A program made the translations under genes and the position numbers. 61,053 bases of DNA, from assembly GCF_017876625.1 (NCBI RefSeq), contig NZ_JAGIOH010000002.1, positions 1-61,053 on the forward strand, in the 5' to 3' direction. This DNA comes from Streptomyces syringium. GTDB lineage: Bacteria > Actinomycetota > Actinomycetes > Streptomycetales > Streptomycetaceae. Positions within the stretch are counted from its first letter, which is position 1; every line of letters starts with the position of its first letter. Below the pieces are notes generated by a model that saw only the letters and a list, made by a program, of their open reading frames with translations, ran no database searches and had not been told where the DNA came from. Positions 15,959-25,700 of the stretch are shown here, piece by piece.

Positions 15959-17173
15959 ATGCGCATTGTGATCGTCACCGCCGGGTCGCGGGGAGACGTC
16001 GCGCCCTTCACCGGCCTGGGGCGGAGCCTGCTGGACGCGGGCCATCAGGTCGCCGTGGCCGCTCACCCGTCCTTTGCCGCACTCGTCGACGGGTGCGGTC
16101 TCGATCACCGGCCTGTGCCGGGAGACCCGCAGGGGCTGGTCCGGGACTGGTCCCGGGCGGCGTCGCCACAGGAGGCCCGGGCGCTGACAAGGGCGTACGC
16201 GGACGGGCTCGCCGATGGTGTGGCGGAGGCCGTGGCGGGCGGGGCCGACCTGCTGCTCACCGCCTTCGGCCCGGCACCGCTCAGCCGGGCGGCCGGCGAA
16301 GCGTTCGGCGTGCCCGTCATCGGTACCTACCTCGCGCCGGCGTTCGCCACCGGAGCGTTCCCGCTGCCCAACGCGCGGAACGACGACGGCCTGGGGCCGG
16401 AGGGCAACCTCGCCGCGGGCCGGGACGTACTGAGGCGCGCGGAAGGGCTCTTCGCGGGCACCGTGGCCCGGCTGCGCGCCCGCCTCGGACTGCCGGCCGA
16501 CGGGCCCTCGGCGCCGGGGGACATCCGGCCGGTCTTCCACGGCTTCAGCCCGCTGGTGGTGCCGCGCCCCGAGGACTGGCCGCCCGGGGTCGAGGTGTCG
16601 GGCTACTGGTGGCCGGCGCGCCCGGACGGCTGGCAACCCCCGGCCGAACTGGTCGACTTCCTCCAGGCCGGTCCGCCGCCGGTGTTCATCGGATTCGGCA
16701 GTATGGCGGTGGGGCAGGGAGAACGGCTCAGTGAGCTGGTGGCCACGGCGGTGGAGCGGGCAGGGGTGCGCGCGGTGGTGCAGGCGGGGTGGGCCGAACT
16801 GAGCGGCTGCGGCGCCGACGTCCTGGCCATCGGCGACGTGCCGCACGACTGGCTGTTCCCTCACACCGCCGCCGTCGTCCACCACGCCGGGGCCGGTACC
16901 ACCGCAGCCGGGCTGCGGGCCGCAGTACCCGCCCTGCCGGTCCCCGTCATGGCCGACCAGCCGTTCTGGGCGTCCCGGCTGTACCGGCTGGGAGTGGCCC
17001 CCCGGCCTCTGCCGTTCAAGGACCTCACCGCCGAAGCGCTCGGCGACGCGATCACGGCCTGCCTGTCCGAGCCGGCCCACCGCCGCCGCGCGGCCGAACT
17101 CGCCCGCCAGATCGCCGCCGAGGACGGCGCCGCTTCATTGCTCGCCCACATCGGCTCGGAGCGCGCCGGGTGA
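15959..17173 (+). CDS. GT1-family glycosyltransferase (UGT/sterol glucosyltransferase-like)
   Basis: The protein has 404 residues, starting at ATG 15959 after GGGGAGA. It has a GT-B fold: the N-lobe begins MRIVIVTAGSRGDVAPFTGL, typical of sterol 3-beta-glucosyltransferase-like and antibiotic GT1 enzymes. The C-lobe has PPVFIGFGSM and the nucleotide-sugar signature DWLFPHTAAVVHHAGAGTTA followed by MADQPFW. It transfers a sugar from an NDP-donor to a lipophilic acceptor; the acceptor cannot be told. It is often a self-resistance or detoxification enzyme in Streptomyces. It stands alone, divergent from the sigma operon. Confidence 0.87.
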   Translation: MRIVIVTAGSRGDVAPFTGLGRSLLDAGHQVAVAAHPSFAALVDGCGLDHRPVPGDPQGLVRDWSRAASPQEARALTRAYADGLADGVAEAVAGGADLLLTAFGPAPLSRAAGEAFGVPVIGTYLAPAFATGAFPLPNARNDDGLGPEGNLAAGRDVLRRAEGLFAGTVARLRARLGLPADGPSAPGDIRPVFHGFSPLVVPRPEDWPPGVEVSGYWWPARPDGWQPPAELVDFLQAGPPPVFIGFGSMAVGQGERLSELVATAVERAGVRAVVQAGWAELSGCGADVLAIGDVPHDWLFPHTAAVVHHAGAGTTAAGLRAAVPALPVPVMADQPFWASRLYRLGVAPRPLPFKDLTAEALGDAITACLSEPAHRRRAAELARQIAAEDGAASLLAHIGSERAG

Positions 17174-17328
17174 AAAGCCGGGGGGTGCTTCATCGCCGTG
17201 CGGGCCGACGACGTCCGGGACGCTGCGAGGCGCCGGCCGCGACCGTCTCGACTGCGCCCAAGCCGTCTGCCTCGCCCTCCTCGGAGTGCAACGGGCGCAG
17301 TAGCGGACCGGCTTGCGATGATGACGGC

Positions 17329-17856
17329 ATGCCAGAGCCGGGGACCACTGCCGTCGTCATTGTCTTGCCCGATGCCGCCCCGCTCCTCGATGCGGCGTGG
17401 CGTATCGACCCGGCTCTGGTGCGCCGTGGGGTGCCGGCGCACGTCTCGTTGCTCTATCCGTTCGTGCCGGAATCGGCGCTGACGGGTCAGGACGAGGAGG
17501 GTGTGCGGTGCCTGGCGGCGAGTTTTCCGGCAGCTGATCTGCTCTTGGAGGAGGTCGTGACGGCGTCCGGCTTCGTCGCCGTCACCGTTCCGGGACTCCA
17601 ACCGCTCGTCGATGCGTTCCGTGCCCAGTGGCCCGGGTTGCGCCCGTACAGGGGCCGCTTCGGGGTGCGGCCCGCCGCCCATGTCACGGTCGCCATGGGT
17701 GCGGACGACCCGACAGCTGCCGCTCATGTCCGCGCTGCGGTCGGCAGCCTGCTGCCGTTGCGTACCCGTGCGGCGGCGGTTCAGCTGGTGGTGCTGACGA
17801 AGGAGGGCTGGCAGTCGCGGTTCACCGCGCCGCTCGGCGTCCTGGACAGGTCGTGA
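17329..17856 (+). CDS. 2'-5' RNA ligase family protein (2H phosphoesterase)
   Basis: The protein has 175 residues, starting at ATG 17329. The two HxS/T motifs that define the 2H superfamily are present: HVSLLYPFVP near residue 44 and HVTVAMG near residue 121, so both catalytic His are intact. Members hydrolyse or form cyclic 2',3' or 2',5' phosphodiester bonds in RNA and small nucleotides; the true substrate is unknown. The 155-bp leader from the preceding stop holds no other gene. Confidence 0.85.
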   Translation: MPEPGTTAVVIVLPDAAPLLDAAWRIDPALVRRGVPAHVSLLYPFVPESALTGQDEEGVRCLAASFPAADLLLEEVVTASGFVAVTVPGLQPLVDAFRAQWPGLRPYRGRFGVRPAAHVTVAMGADDPTAAAHVRAAVGSLLPLRTRAAAVQLVVLTKEGWQSRFTAPLGVLDRS

Positions 17857-18029
17857 ACACCGCCCGCCACCAGTCCCTCCCCTCCCCTCCCCCCCCCCGG
17901 TGGTCCCGCGACCACAGCCTGAGGCCGGTATGCCGCCCTTGGCCGCTGAAGGACGAATCCTTTTCGGGTCTCCCTGTCTCTTGTCTGTGTACCGGCCGAA
18001 CGGGCCGGCAGAACCGGGAGGAACCACCA

Positions 18030-18119
18030 ATGATGGTCACCAGCCTCGTAGTGATCGCAGCCCTGCTCGTGGGCGCGTGCAGCTGGCACCTGATGCGCCG
18101 CTACAAGGGCCGAAGCTGA
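18030..18119 (+). CDS. Very small membrane peptide
   Basis: This is a 29-codon frame from ATG 18030 (or ATG 18033) with a GGGAGGAA ribosome site. One hydrophobic helix (MVTSLVVIAALLVGACSWHL) is followed by a basic tail MRRYKGRS, giving an Nout/Cin single-pass peptide. It lies 46 bp ahead of the ECF sigma gene and is probably co-transcribed. The good ribosome site and sharp charge boundary support it as real. I know no family for it. Confidence 0.55.
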   Translation: MMVTSLVVIAALLVGACSWHLMRRYKGRS

Positions 18120-18165
18120 CCAGCAGCACCGTGCCCGCGGGGCGCCTTCCGGGGAGGAGTCCGAG

Positions 18166-18789
18166 ATGAACCAACGCTTCACTTGGCCGGACGAGCGGCT
18201 GATCAAGGCCGCTCAGGACGGCGACGTCACTTCGCTCACCGCCGTCGTCATGGAGTCGCAGCCTCATGTGCGCAGGTTCGCCATATCGCTGTGTTCCTCA
18301 CCGCAGGACGCGGAGGACGCGGCGCAGGAGGCACTGATCATCCTCTATCGGAAGATCGGCACGTTGCGGGCCACTGGTGCGCTTGCCTCATGGATGTTCC
18401 GGATCGTGCGCAACGAGTGCCTCCGGCAGGTACGGCTGCTCGTCTCGCGGAGCGACGAGGCGACAGCCGGACCGGAGGCGGCTGCGGAACCGTCCGCCGA
18501 GGACGCGGTGCTGCGCAGGCTGGAGGCGGAGCGCATCGCGGCTGCCGTCAGCGCCCTTCCCCGTGACCAGCGGCAGGTCCTGATCATGCGGGACGTACAG
18601 GGCCTGCCCGGCAGGACCGTCGCCCATGCGCTCGGTCTGAGCAGCGCCGCGATGAAGTCGCGGCTGCACAGAGCACGCGCCGCACTGCGTCACTCTCTGG
18701 CGGTGGCGGACCGACCACTGGGTCGAGCCGCCGGTCAGGCGCGCGATCAAGCGATCGGCCAACCAGTGGGAGGAGTCTCACGACCGTGA
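18166..18789 (+). CDS. ECF-family RNA polymerase sigma factor
   Basis: The protein has 207 residues, starting at ATG 18166 after GGGGAGG. Region 2 includes DAEDAAQEALIILYRKIGTL and ALASWMFRIVRNECLRQVR. Region 4 includes LPRDQRQVLIMRDVQGLPGR and MKSRLHRARAALRHSL. A roughly 25-residue tail follows region 4. It overlaps the next gene (GTGA), so the two are translationally coupled. It is distinct from the sigma factor at 15240 and has no recognisable anti-sigma gene; the coupled membrane protein downstream is the candidate. Confidence 0.9.
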   Translation: MNQRFTWPDERLIKAAQDGDVTSLTAVVMESQPHVRRFAISLCSSPQDAEDAAQEALIILYRKIGTLRATGALASWMFRIVRNECLRQVRLLVSRSDEATAGPEAAAEPSAEDAVLRRLEAERIAAAVSALPRDQRQVLIMRDVQGLPGRTVAHALGLSSAAMKSRLHRARAALRHSLAVADRPLGRAAGQARDQAIGQPVGGVSRP

Positions 18790-19166
18790 AGACCATGAAC
18801 TCCGTGAAGGCTGCGCAGGGCGCGAAGGCCGAGGCCGCCGCACAGTCCGCCGCGCCCGGGATGCAGTTCGCCAGCAAGTCCGTCCCGCGGCATCTGGCGC
18901 GGGGCGCCATCGGCGCCGGCCTGGTCATCGGCTCGATCGCCCTGGTGCCCGTCGCCGGCCCGGCTGCCCTGCTGGCGGCCCCGTTGGCCCTGATCGCCTT
19001 CCGCGGCTGCCCTGCCTGCTGGATGGCCGGCCTGGCGCAGACCATTTCCCTCGGCCGTCTGGAGCGCCGGTGTGTGGACGGCGTTTGCACCCTCGCCAAG
19101 GGGCACCCGGCGGCGAAGTCTGCGAACGAGCCGACAGGTCCTGGCCCTGGTAGTGCTCGCCCGTGA
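18786..19166 (+). CDS. Small membrane protein coupled to the ECF sigma factor
   Basis: The protein has 126 residues from GTG 18786, overlapping the sigma stop. A hydrophilic N-terminus (KTMNSVKAAQGAKAEAAAQS) precedes two hydrophobic stretches (GAIGAGLVIGSIALVPVAGP and AALLAAPLALIAF). Next comes a Cys-containing segment RGCPACWMAGLAQTISLGRL followed by RRCVDGVCTL. The CPxC pair and the later C-x4-C suggest metal or thiol chemistry. The RGCP-CW...Q phrase recurs in streptomycete membrane proteins I cannot name. It could be a redox-responsive anti-sigma or the target of the sigma factor; both are inference. Confidence 0.7.
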   Translation: MKTMNSVKAAQGAKAEAAAQSAAPGMQFASKSVPRHLARGAIGAGLVIGSIALVPVAGPAALLAAPLALIAFRGCPACWMAGLAQTISLGRLERRCVDGVCTLAKGHPAAKSANEPTGPGPGSARP

Positions 19167-19279
19167 GCCCATCGCCCTGCGTACCGGCGGACTGGGCCAG
19201 GGCGCTCTCACTCGCCGGCAGACAGCCGCCCTTCAAAGGGCCGGGCGGTGACGTCCGACAGGAGTCTTTGCACGGGCGC

Positions 19280-19306
19280 GGGCCGGGCCGCTGAGCGGCC
19301 CGGCCC
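19280..19306. terminator. Bidirectional hairpin between convergent genes
   Basis: A 12-bp perfect stem (GGGCCGGGCCGC with GCGGCCCGGCCC) around a TGA loop lies between the plus-strand sigma operon and the minus-strand gene ending at 19316. It can terminate both. Confidence 0.7.
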
Positions 19307-19315
19307 TTCAGCGGA

Positions 19316-19573
19316 TCAGGCGCGGACCGCGTGCCATGGGGTGCACTGGCGCTCGCTGCCCTTCACGACGCACCCACGCAGCTTGTACCGGTGTCCTTCG
19401 GGCAGGTTGCCGGATACGGCCTTCATGCAGATCGCCTTGTGGCCGCGCGTGGACACGGAGACATCGGTGTCGGGCGCGAGGTCACCCGTCTCGTCGGCGC
19501 CGGCGGTTCCGGCCCCGGCCGTGAGCGCCACGCCGACGTCTTCGGAACAGCGTGTCCACGGACACGCGGTCAT
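19316..19573 (-). pseudogene. Small secreted-protein gene, probably cut at its 5' end by the IS21 element
   Basis: The mature part reads ETGDLAPDTDVSVSTRGHKA, then ICMKAVSGNLPEGHRYKLRG and CVVKGSERQCTPWHAVRA, a compact domain with three Cys. In front of it VALTAGAGTAGA looks like the end of a Sec signal peptide with an AxA site. The expected basic start and the rest of the signal helix are missing: upstream sequence becomes MTACPWTRCSEDVG and then the IS terminal repeat at 19579. The insertion has therefore probably removed the true start. An in-frame ATG at 19573 exists but gives no usable signal peptide. Confidence 0.45.
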
Positions 19574-19654
19574 CCGGGTGAGCGGACATTGCACCTCTTT
19601 GTGGGCGGACAGTTCATCTCCTTGTGCGGTGTGACTTTTCGTCCCTCGACTGGC

Positions 19655-20491
19655 TCAGTGCAGTGGCTTGACGCCCTTGCCCGTGGTTGCCTGGGTGAGC
19701 CGGAGGCTGCTGCCCTCGGTCAGGACGATGTGCGCGTGATGCAACAGCCGGTCGACTGCTGCCGTGGCGAGCGTCTTGGGCATGATCGAGTCGAATCCCG
19801 ACGGATGCAGGTTCGAGGTCACGATCACGGACCTGCGTTCGTAGGCGGCATCGATCACCCGGTAGAACGCCTCGGCGGCGGCCTGGCCGGACGGCAGCAT
19901 CCCGATGTCGTCCAGGATGATGAGGTTGGCCCGGGTGATCTTCGCGATCGCCTTCGCGACGGAGTTGTCGACGGTGGCCCGGCCGACGTGGGCGGTCAGC
20001 GATTCGAGGCTGAACCAGGCGACTTGCATGCCCCGGTCGATGGCCTTGTGGGCCAGGGCCTCGGCGAAGTGGCTCTTGCCGGTGCCCGACGGGCCGGCGA
20101 TGGCGAGGTTCTCCGACCGGCCGACCCATTCCAGCGTCATCAGGGCCTGCTGGGTCGGAGCGGGGATGGAGGAGTCCTCCTCCCGCCAGGAGCTGAACGT
20201 CTTGCCGGTGGGCAGGTTCGCCTGCTTGCGGTGGCTGCGGCGGGTCGCCGCCTCCCGGCCCTTGATCTCCTCTTCCAGCAGGATCCGCAGCACTTCGGCC
20301 GGGTCCCAGCGTTGCGACCGGGCGGTGGCCAGCACGTCCGGGGCCGCCTTGCGCAAGTAGGGGAACCGCATCCGCTTCAGGACGGATTCCAGATCGGCCG
20401 GGATCGGCGGCGGGGCCGGTGAGGAGGGGACCGGAGACGGGGCCGGGACGGGCTGGTCGGTTTCCGGGTCCAGCAACGCGATGCCGGTCAT
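19655..20491 (-). CDS. istB: IS21 helper ATPase IstB
   Basis: The protein has 278 residues, starting at ATG 20491, which overlaps the istA stop by 4 bp. The AAA+ core has Walker A GPSGTGKSHFAEALAHKA, Walker B LIILDDIGM and a VTSNLHPSGFDSI sensor segment, all conserved in IstB. It forms a DnaA/DnaC-like ATPase that loads the transposase and selects the target. It has an N-terminal extension of about 40 Pro-rich residues compared with the usual length of about 250. Confidence 0.93.
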   Translation of the reverse strand: MTGIALLDPETDQPVPAPSPVPSSPAPPPIPADLESVLKRMRFPYLRKAAPDVLATARSQRWDPAEVLRILLEEEIKGREAATRRSHRKQANLPTGKTFSSWREEDSSIPAPTQQALMTLEWVGRSENLAIAGPSGTGKSHFAEALAHKAIDRGMQVAWFSLESLTAHVGRATVDNSVAKAIAKITRANLIILDDIGMLPSGQAAAEAFYRVIDAAYERRSVIVTSNLHPSGFDSIMPKTLATAAVDRLLHHAHIVLTEGSSLRLTQATTGKGVKPLH

Positions 20492-22071
20492 GGAAGATTC
20501 CTTTCTGCCGGGCCGCCGTTGCGGCCGAAGTCAGCCCAGGCGGAAGTGCCGGGCTGAACGGAGTGGGCCTCGTCGGCGACGACGAGGTCGGCGGGACGGA
20601 CGCCGGACTTGCGATGCTGGACGATGGAGAGCAGGTCGTCCTCGGCGAATCGGCCCGCGGTCGCGGCAAGCCCCAGCGACATGTCGACCTCGGCGACACT
20701 GACCAGGGCCGCGAGCTCGACGGCGGCGGCCATCTTCACCCGCATCCGGGTGGTCCCCGCCGCAGCGGCCTCGATCAGCCAGGACTTCGCCCCGGGACCG
20801 AGCGCGAGGAAGGCTTCCTCGGCGGCATCGACGGGCCGGGGCCGCGGCGGCTTCGGTGAACCGTCCATCTCCTGCGGGTGGTTGGGATAGTGCTCGGCGA
20901 GGATGACCGGACGGCCGGGCAGAGCGATCTCGTGCCGGGCGACTTCCGCCAGGCCGGCCGGGCCCTGCATCCATTCCGGCCGGTGAGCCAGCTTCGACAG
21001 GTCGGCCACGACGACCAGCTCGTCGCCGTCGACCCTCACCCAGGCTTCCTGGCCGACCAGCCCGGACGGCGTCGAATAGCGCACGGACCCGAAACGGACG
21101 GTCTGGTCCCGCAGCACCTGTCTCGACTCGCCCAGCGCGAGCGTGTGAGGCGCCGGCGGCAGCGGATGCAGCCTGGTCCGCTCGACGTCGAGCATCGAGG
21201 ACGGAGCCTTGCCCGTCTCGCGGTGGGTCCGGTTGTTCACCGTCTGGCAGAAGATCGCGCACTCGCCGCGGAGCTCGGCGAACGAGTCGTACTCCTTGCG
21301 GAGATTCGCCGTCGTGGGCACCAGATCCGCCTTCGCGATGCGGACCGTCGCCTCCGACCCGCCTTTGGACTCGGGATCGAAGGGGACACACGTGTGAACC
21401 TGCATCCCGTAATGCCGCCCCGTCGCGACGACTTGGGGATGACGGACCGCGATGCCGGCGACCCGGTCGATCGTGACCGTCTTCTCGTTGTCGGTCAGCG
21501 CATAGGTCGGCGCCCCGCCGATCGCCCGCAAGGTCGAGTCGATGCAGGTCACCAGCGTCGGCAGAGTCCGGTCCCAGGTCGGGATCACCACCCGGAACCG
21601 CGACCAGGCCAGCCACGCGCAGAACAACAGCGTCACGCGGGGCTCACCGCCGCCCGGGCCCGGGACCTTCGGCCCCCAGCCCCAGTCGAACTGCAACCAC
21701 AGCCCCGGCTCGGTGATCCAGGGCCGATAGGTCCGCTGGTTCCCGGCCCGCCAGGCTTCCTTCGCCTTCGCCACCGCCCGCCGGGTCGTGCGCTCATCAC
21801 CGGTGAACCCCAGCAGGACCAGGCGGTCGTGGAGCTTGTCGGCCCGCACCCTGCCCTGCGATCGGTCGACCCACTCCTCGATCTTCGGCATGAACGGGTC
21901 GATCATCTTCGGCCGGCGGACGAGACCGGTTGGCCGACCGGTGTCCCTCATCCGTGCGTAACGTCGCACGGTCTTGGGATCGACCCCCGCCAGCGCAGCC
22001 GCGGAATGCGCACATTCAGTGGCGTCCAGGGCCTCGAAGATTTCCATGATCTCCCTGTCAGACTTCTTCAA
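20488..22071 (-). CDS. istA: IS21 transposase IstA
   Basis: The protein has 527 residues, starting at ATG 22071. An N-terminal HTH (CAHSAAALAGVDPKTVRRYA) binds the terminal repeats. The DDE core is complete: Asp in WLQFDWGWG, Asp in YALTDNEKTVT and Glu in DPESKGGSEATV. A C-terminal beta-domain follows (VRFGSVRYSTPSGLVG, EAWVRVDGDELVVV). The frame is unbroken, and it is the first gene of the element reading inward from the right end. Confidence 0.93.
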   Translation of the reverse strand: MKKSDREIMEIFEALDATECAHSAAALAGVDPKTVRRYARMRDTGRPTGLVRRPKMIDPFMPKIEEWVDRSQGRVRADKLHDRLVLLGFTGDERTTRRAVAKAKEAWRAGNQRTYRPWITEPGLWLQFDWGWGPKVPGPGGGEPRVTLLFCAWLAWSRFRVVIPTWDRTLPTLVTCIDSTLRAIGGAPTYALTDNEKTVTIDRVAGIAVRHPQVVATGRHYGMQVHTCVPFDPESKGGSEATVRIAKADLVPTTANLRKEYDSFAELRGECAIFCQTVNNRTHRETGKAPSSMLDVERTRLHPLPPAPHTLALGESRQVLRDQTVRFGSVRYSTPSGLVGQEAWVRVDGDELVVVADLSKLAHRPEWMQGPAGLAEVARHEIALPGRPVILAEHYPNHPQEMDGSPKPPRPRPVDAAEEAFLALGPGAKSWLIEAAAAGTTRMRVKMAAAVELAALVSVAEVDMSLGLAATAGRFAEDDLLSIVQHRKSGVRPADLVVADEAHSVQPGTSAWADFGRNGGPAERNLP

Positions 22072-22752
22072 CGTCCCTCCGGGTGGTCGGTCTCAATGCC
22101 AGGCAGCACTGAGCCAACCCCCGGAGGGATCGTCTGTTCGGAACCGACACGAATGGGTCCACGGAGAGGGAGATCAGCTGTCCGCCCAGCGGGGGCCGTC
22201 CCGTCCGCCTACAAGGATCTTGCGCTGTCCGCTCTCACAGCGGCGCGCCCACGCGGGCCCGACGGCATCGAGTGGATGTACCCGGTGGGGACGTGGGGCG
22301 AGCTGCGGCTTGAGGTGGCGTTCATGCCAGGCGGCGACGAGGTGTGGTTGCGGATGTCCACCGACCGCTCCAGCGTCGCTGTGTGGACCGTCCAGCAGCG
22401 GTGTCGTGGCAGGTCCGGGGTGCTGCGGGGCGGGGCACGGTAGCAGCGCCGGTGTGCTCGGTCGAGGGAGTGTCTCGGCGGCGGAGGGTCGCGTTGGTCA
22501 CGTGCTGTTTCCGGCCAGCGGAGTGGCCGATTCCCTGGTTTTCGAATAGATCACGCCACGCACACGATAGCCAGATCAGTCCGGCCGGCCGGGATCAAGG
22601 GGGAGTTGCCGTGAAGGACATTGTGAGACAACGCTGAGGTCAGGCGATGTGGCTTGCCGCCACCGCCGCAGTTGGGGCCCTTCCGGCCGTCGGTCTCGCG
22701 CCCATGGGCGCACCGGCCGGATCACCGCGGAACCGTTGCCGGTCTGTTCGAC

Positions 22753-25700
22753 GTGCCGGCTGAAGCGCCCGGCCCCGCCATCCGCCGCCGCGTCCGTCGA
22801 GGGCGTGGGTCCGGCTGCCCACAGCACGGTTTCCGGGAAAGGGAAAAGCTCATCAACACCGGGAGTTCTCGGCTGCCCACGGAGCAAAGCGTTCCGCTGT
22901 CGCCGTATCAGCGTGACATCTGGCCGGCCGCCCAGCGCGCGCCGAAGAGTCCGCAGTTCAACGCCACGATCGTCGAGGAGTTCACGGGAGCGGTGGATGT
23001 TGCTCTGCTCCGCGACTGCCTGACCCTGACCCTGGAGCGCCACGACGCCTTCCGGCTGCGCTTCGGCGAGAAGGACGGCGTGCCGCGGCAGTGGCTCGCC
23101 GGCGCCCTGGTGGCCGACGGCGCACCGGCCGTCGAGGTCGTCGACCTCTCGTCCGCGCCGGATCCCGGGGCCGCGTGCCTCGACTGGCGCGAGAGGGTCC
23201 TGCGGACACCGTTCGACCTCGGCGGCGGGCCGCTGTTCCGGGTCGCGCTGCTGCGGGAGAGCAGCACGGCCGTCCACCTGGTGATCCAGGTGCACCATCT
23301 GGTCGCCGACGGGCGGGCCATGGACCTCGTGCACGCCGAGGCGACGCAGGAGTACACGCGCCGGGCGCGCGCAGGGGCTGTGGAGGTGCGGGACGCGGCG
23401 CCGTCGGCGCTGGAGTCCGCCGCCGGGCGGGGCGACTACTTCGCCTCGCCGCAGTACGAGGCGGACCGGGCCTTCCACCGCGGTGAACTGGCGCGGATGG
23501 AGCCGAGTTTCTTCGCCCGGCGGCACGAGGGGCAGGCGGTGCCCGCTTTCGGCCGGCACGCGTTCACCGTGCCCGGCGACGTGGTGCAGCGCATCAAGGA
23601 CAGCGGCGGCTCGCCGTTCGCGTTCCTCGCGGCCGCGCTGGGCACCTGGCTGGCGCGCGTCCACCGCACCTCCGAGGCCGTGCTCGGCATGCCGCTGCTC
23701 AACCGCAGCCGCGCGGAGCTCTCCACGGTGGCGCAGTACGCCAACACCCTGCCGCTGCGCGTCGAGGTCCCCCAAGGCCGGCCGCTGGCGGAGGTGGCGG
23801 CGCAGGTGCAGGACTCCCTGGCGCTGCTCCAGGAGCACCAGCGGCTGCCCTACGGGGAAGTGCTGCGGGAGCTGCCTGCGGCCGGCGGCGGGGAGCGCAG
23901 GCTCTACGACGTCACGCTGTCCTTCATGTCGCTCAAGCCCGTCAAGCCGCTGGCGGAGGGCGTCGGGCGCAGCGGGCCGCTGCACTTCGCGCCGCCGCAC
24001 GACCAGGAGGCGCTGGCGGTCTACACGGTCAGCACGCGGGGCAGCTCCGAGCTGCGGGTCTTCCTCAACTACGCCACCGACGTCTTCGATGCGGACCTGC
24101 CGGTCACCTCGCTCGCCGAGCACCTGATGTCGCTGATCGGGCACGGTCTGGACAAGCCGGAGCAGCCGGCGGCCGGGCTGCCCCTGGCGGGCGGGGCGGA
24201 GCTGGAGCGGCTGCGGGGCTTCGCCAGGGGGCCGCGGGTGGCGTTCGCCGAGGAGGCCACGCTGCCCGCCCTGTTCGAGGCGCGGGCTGCCCTGGTGCCC
24301 GGGCGGCCGGCGGTGTTCTGGCCGGACGGGCCGGACGGGCCGGACGGGCCGGGTGCGATGGGCTACGCGGAGCTGGAGGCCCGCTCCGGCCGCATCGCCG
24401 CGGCGCTGCGCGCCCGCGGTGTGGGCCCGGGTGACCGGGTGGCCGTGCTGATGGCGCGCGGCCCGCACCTGCTGCCGGCGGTCCTGGGCATCCTGAGGGC
24501 GGGGGGCGCGTATGTGCCCGTCGATCCCGGTCATCCGGTGCGGCGGATCGCCTTCGTGCTGGCGGACAGTGGGGCGAAGGCCGTGGTGACGGACGCCCCG
24601 GCGACGGCGGTGCCGGTGCCGGAGGGTGTTGCCCTCTGCCCGGTGCAGGAGCTGCTCGACGGCCCGGACGGTGCGGACGGGCCGCCCGGTGCGGAGAGCC
24701 CGGCGGGGCCCGGCGCCACCGCGCGGGACCTGGCCTACGTCATCTACACCTCCGGCTCGACCGGGCAGCCCAAGGGCGTGATGGTCGAGCACCGGTCGGT
24801 GGTCAACCGGCTGGCCTGGATGCAGCGCGCCTACCCGATCGGTGCCGGTGACGTCCTGCTGCAGAAGACACCCGTCTCCTTCGACGTGTCGGTGTGGGAG
24901 CTGTTCTGGTGGGCGCTCGAGGGCGCCGCTGTGGCCCTGCTGCCGCCCGGCGGGGAGAAGGACCCGGAGCTGATGCTGCGCACGGTCGCGCAGCGCGGTG
25001 TCAGTGTGCTGCATTTCGTGCCGTCGATGCTGGGGCCGTTCCTGGACCTGCTGGAGCAGGCACCGGAGAGGCTGGCCGAGGCCCGGTCGCTGCGGTATGT
25101 GTTCTGCAGCGGCGAGGCGTTGCCGCCGGGGCGCGTCGAGCAGTTCCACCGGGTCTTCGCACCGGCCGCCGGGGGTGCGCCGCGGCTGGTCAACCTGTAC
25201 GGGCCGACGGAGGCGGCGGTCGACGTCTCGGTGTACGAGTGCGAGCCGTCTGCGGCGGTCGCGCGGGTGCCCATCGGGCGGCCCGTCGACAACACGGAGC
25301 TGTACGTCCTGGGGCCGGACGGGGCGCCGCAGCCGGTGGGTGTGCCGGGTGAGCTGTGCATCGCCGGGGTCCAGGTGGCCCGCGGCTATCTGAACCGGCC
25401 CGAGCTGACGCAGGAGAAGTTCGTCGCCGATCCCTGGGTGCTGGACGGCCGGCTGTACCGCACGGGTGATCTGGCCCGCTGGCTCGCCGACGGCACGCTG
25501 GAGTACCTCGGGCGCATCGACGGGCAGGTGAAGGTCCGCGGCAACCGGGTGGAGCCGGGCGAGGTGCAGGACGCGCTGGCCCGGGTGCCGGGCGTCCGCG
25601 AGGCCGCGGTGGCCGACCATGCAAGCGCCGGGCGCGGTACGTATCTGGTCGGGTACTACGTCACCGGGGACGGACGGGCCCTGGACGGGGCCGGTCTGCG

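Larger units (their letters stand above)
19579..22237 (-). mobile_element. IS21-family insertion sequence with multiple terminal repeats
   Basis: The element is about 2.66 kb and carries overlapping istA and istB. Each end carries two related repeats of about 26 bp. The left copies start TGAGCGGACATTGCACCTCT (19579) and GTGGGCGGACAGTTCATCTC (19601). The right copies are inverted around TGTCCGCCCAGC (about 22170-22195) and TGTCCGCTCTCA (ending 22237). Multiple terminal repeats and the TG...CA ends are typical of IS21. I could not see a convincing target duplication. Both genes are intact, so the element may be active. Confidence 0.85.

Noticed and set aside
22238..22443. Plus-strand frame after the IS (GIEWMYPVGTWGELRLEVAF and following)
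   Set aside because: It looks somewhat protein-like and may be the tail of a gene cut by the IS, but no family is recognised and its start lies inside the IS, so it is not called.
22611..22637. Possible 8-residue leader peptide (VKDIVRQR) before the NRPS
   Set aside because: It has a ribosome-site-like GGGGGAG, but no attenuator hairpin or run of regulatory codons follows, so there is nothing to support a leader role.
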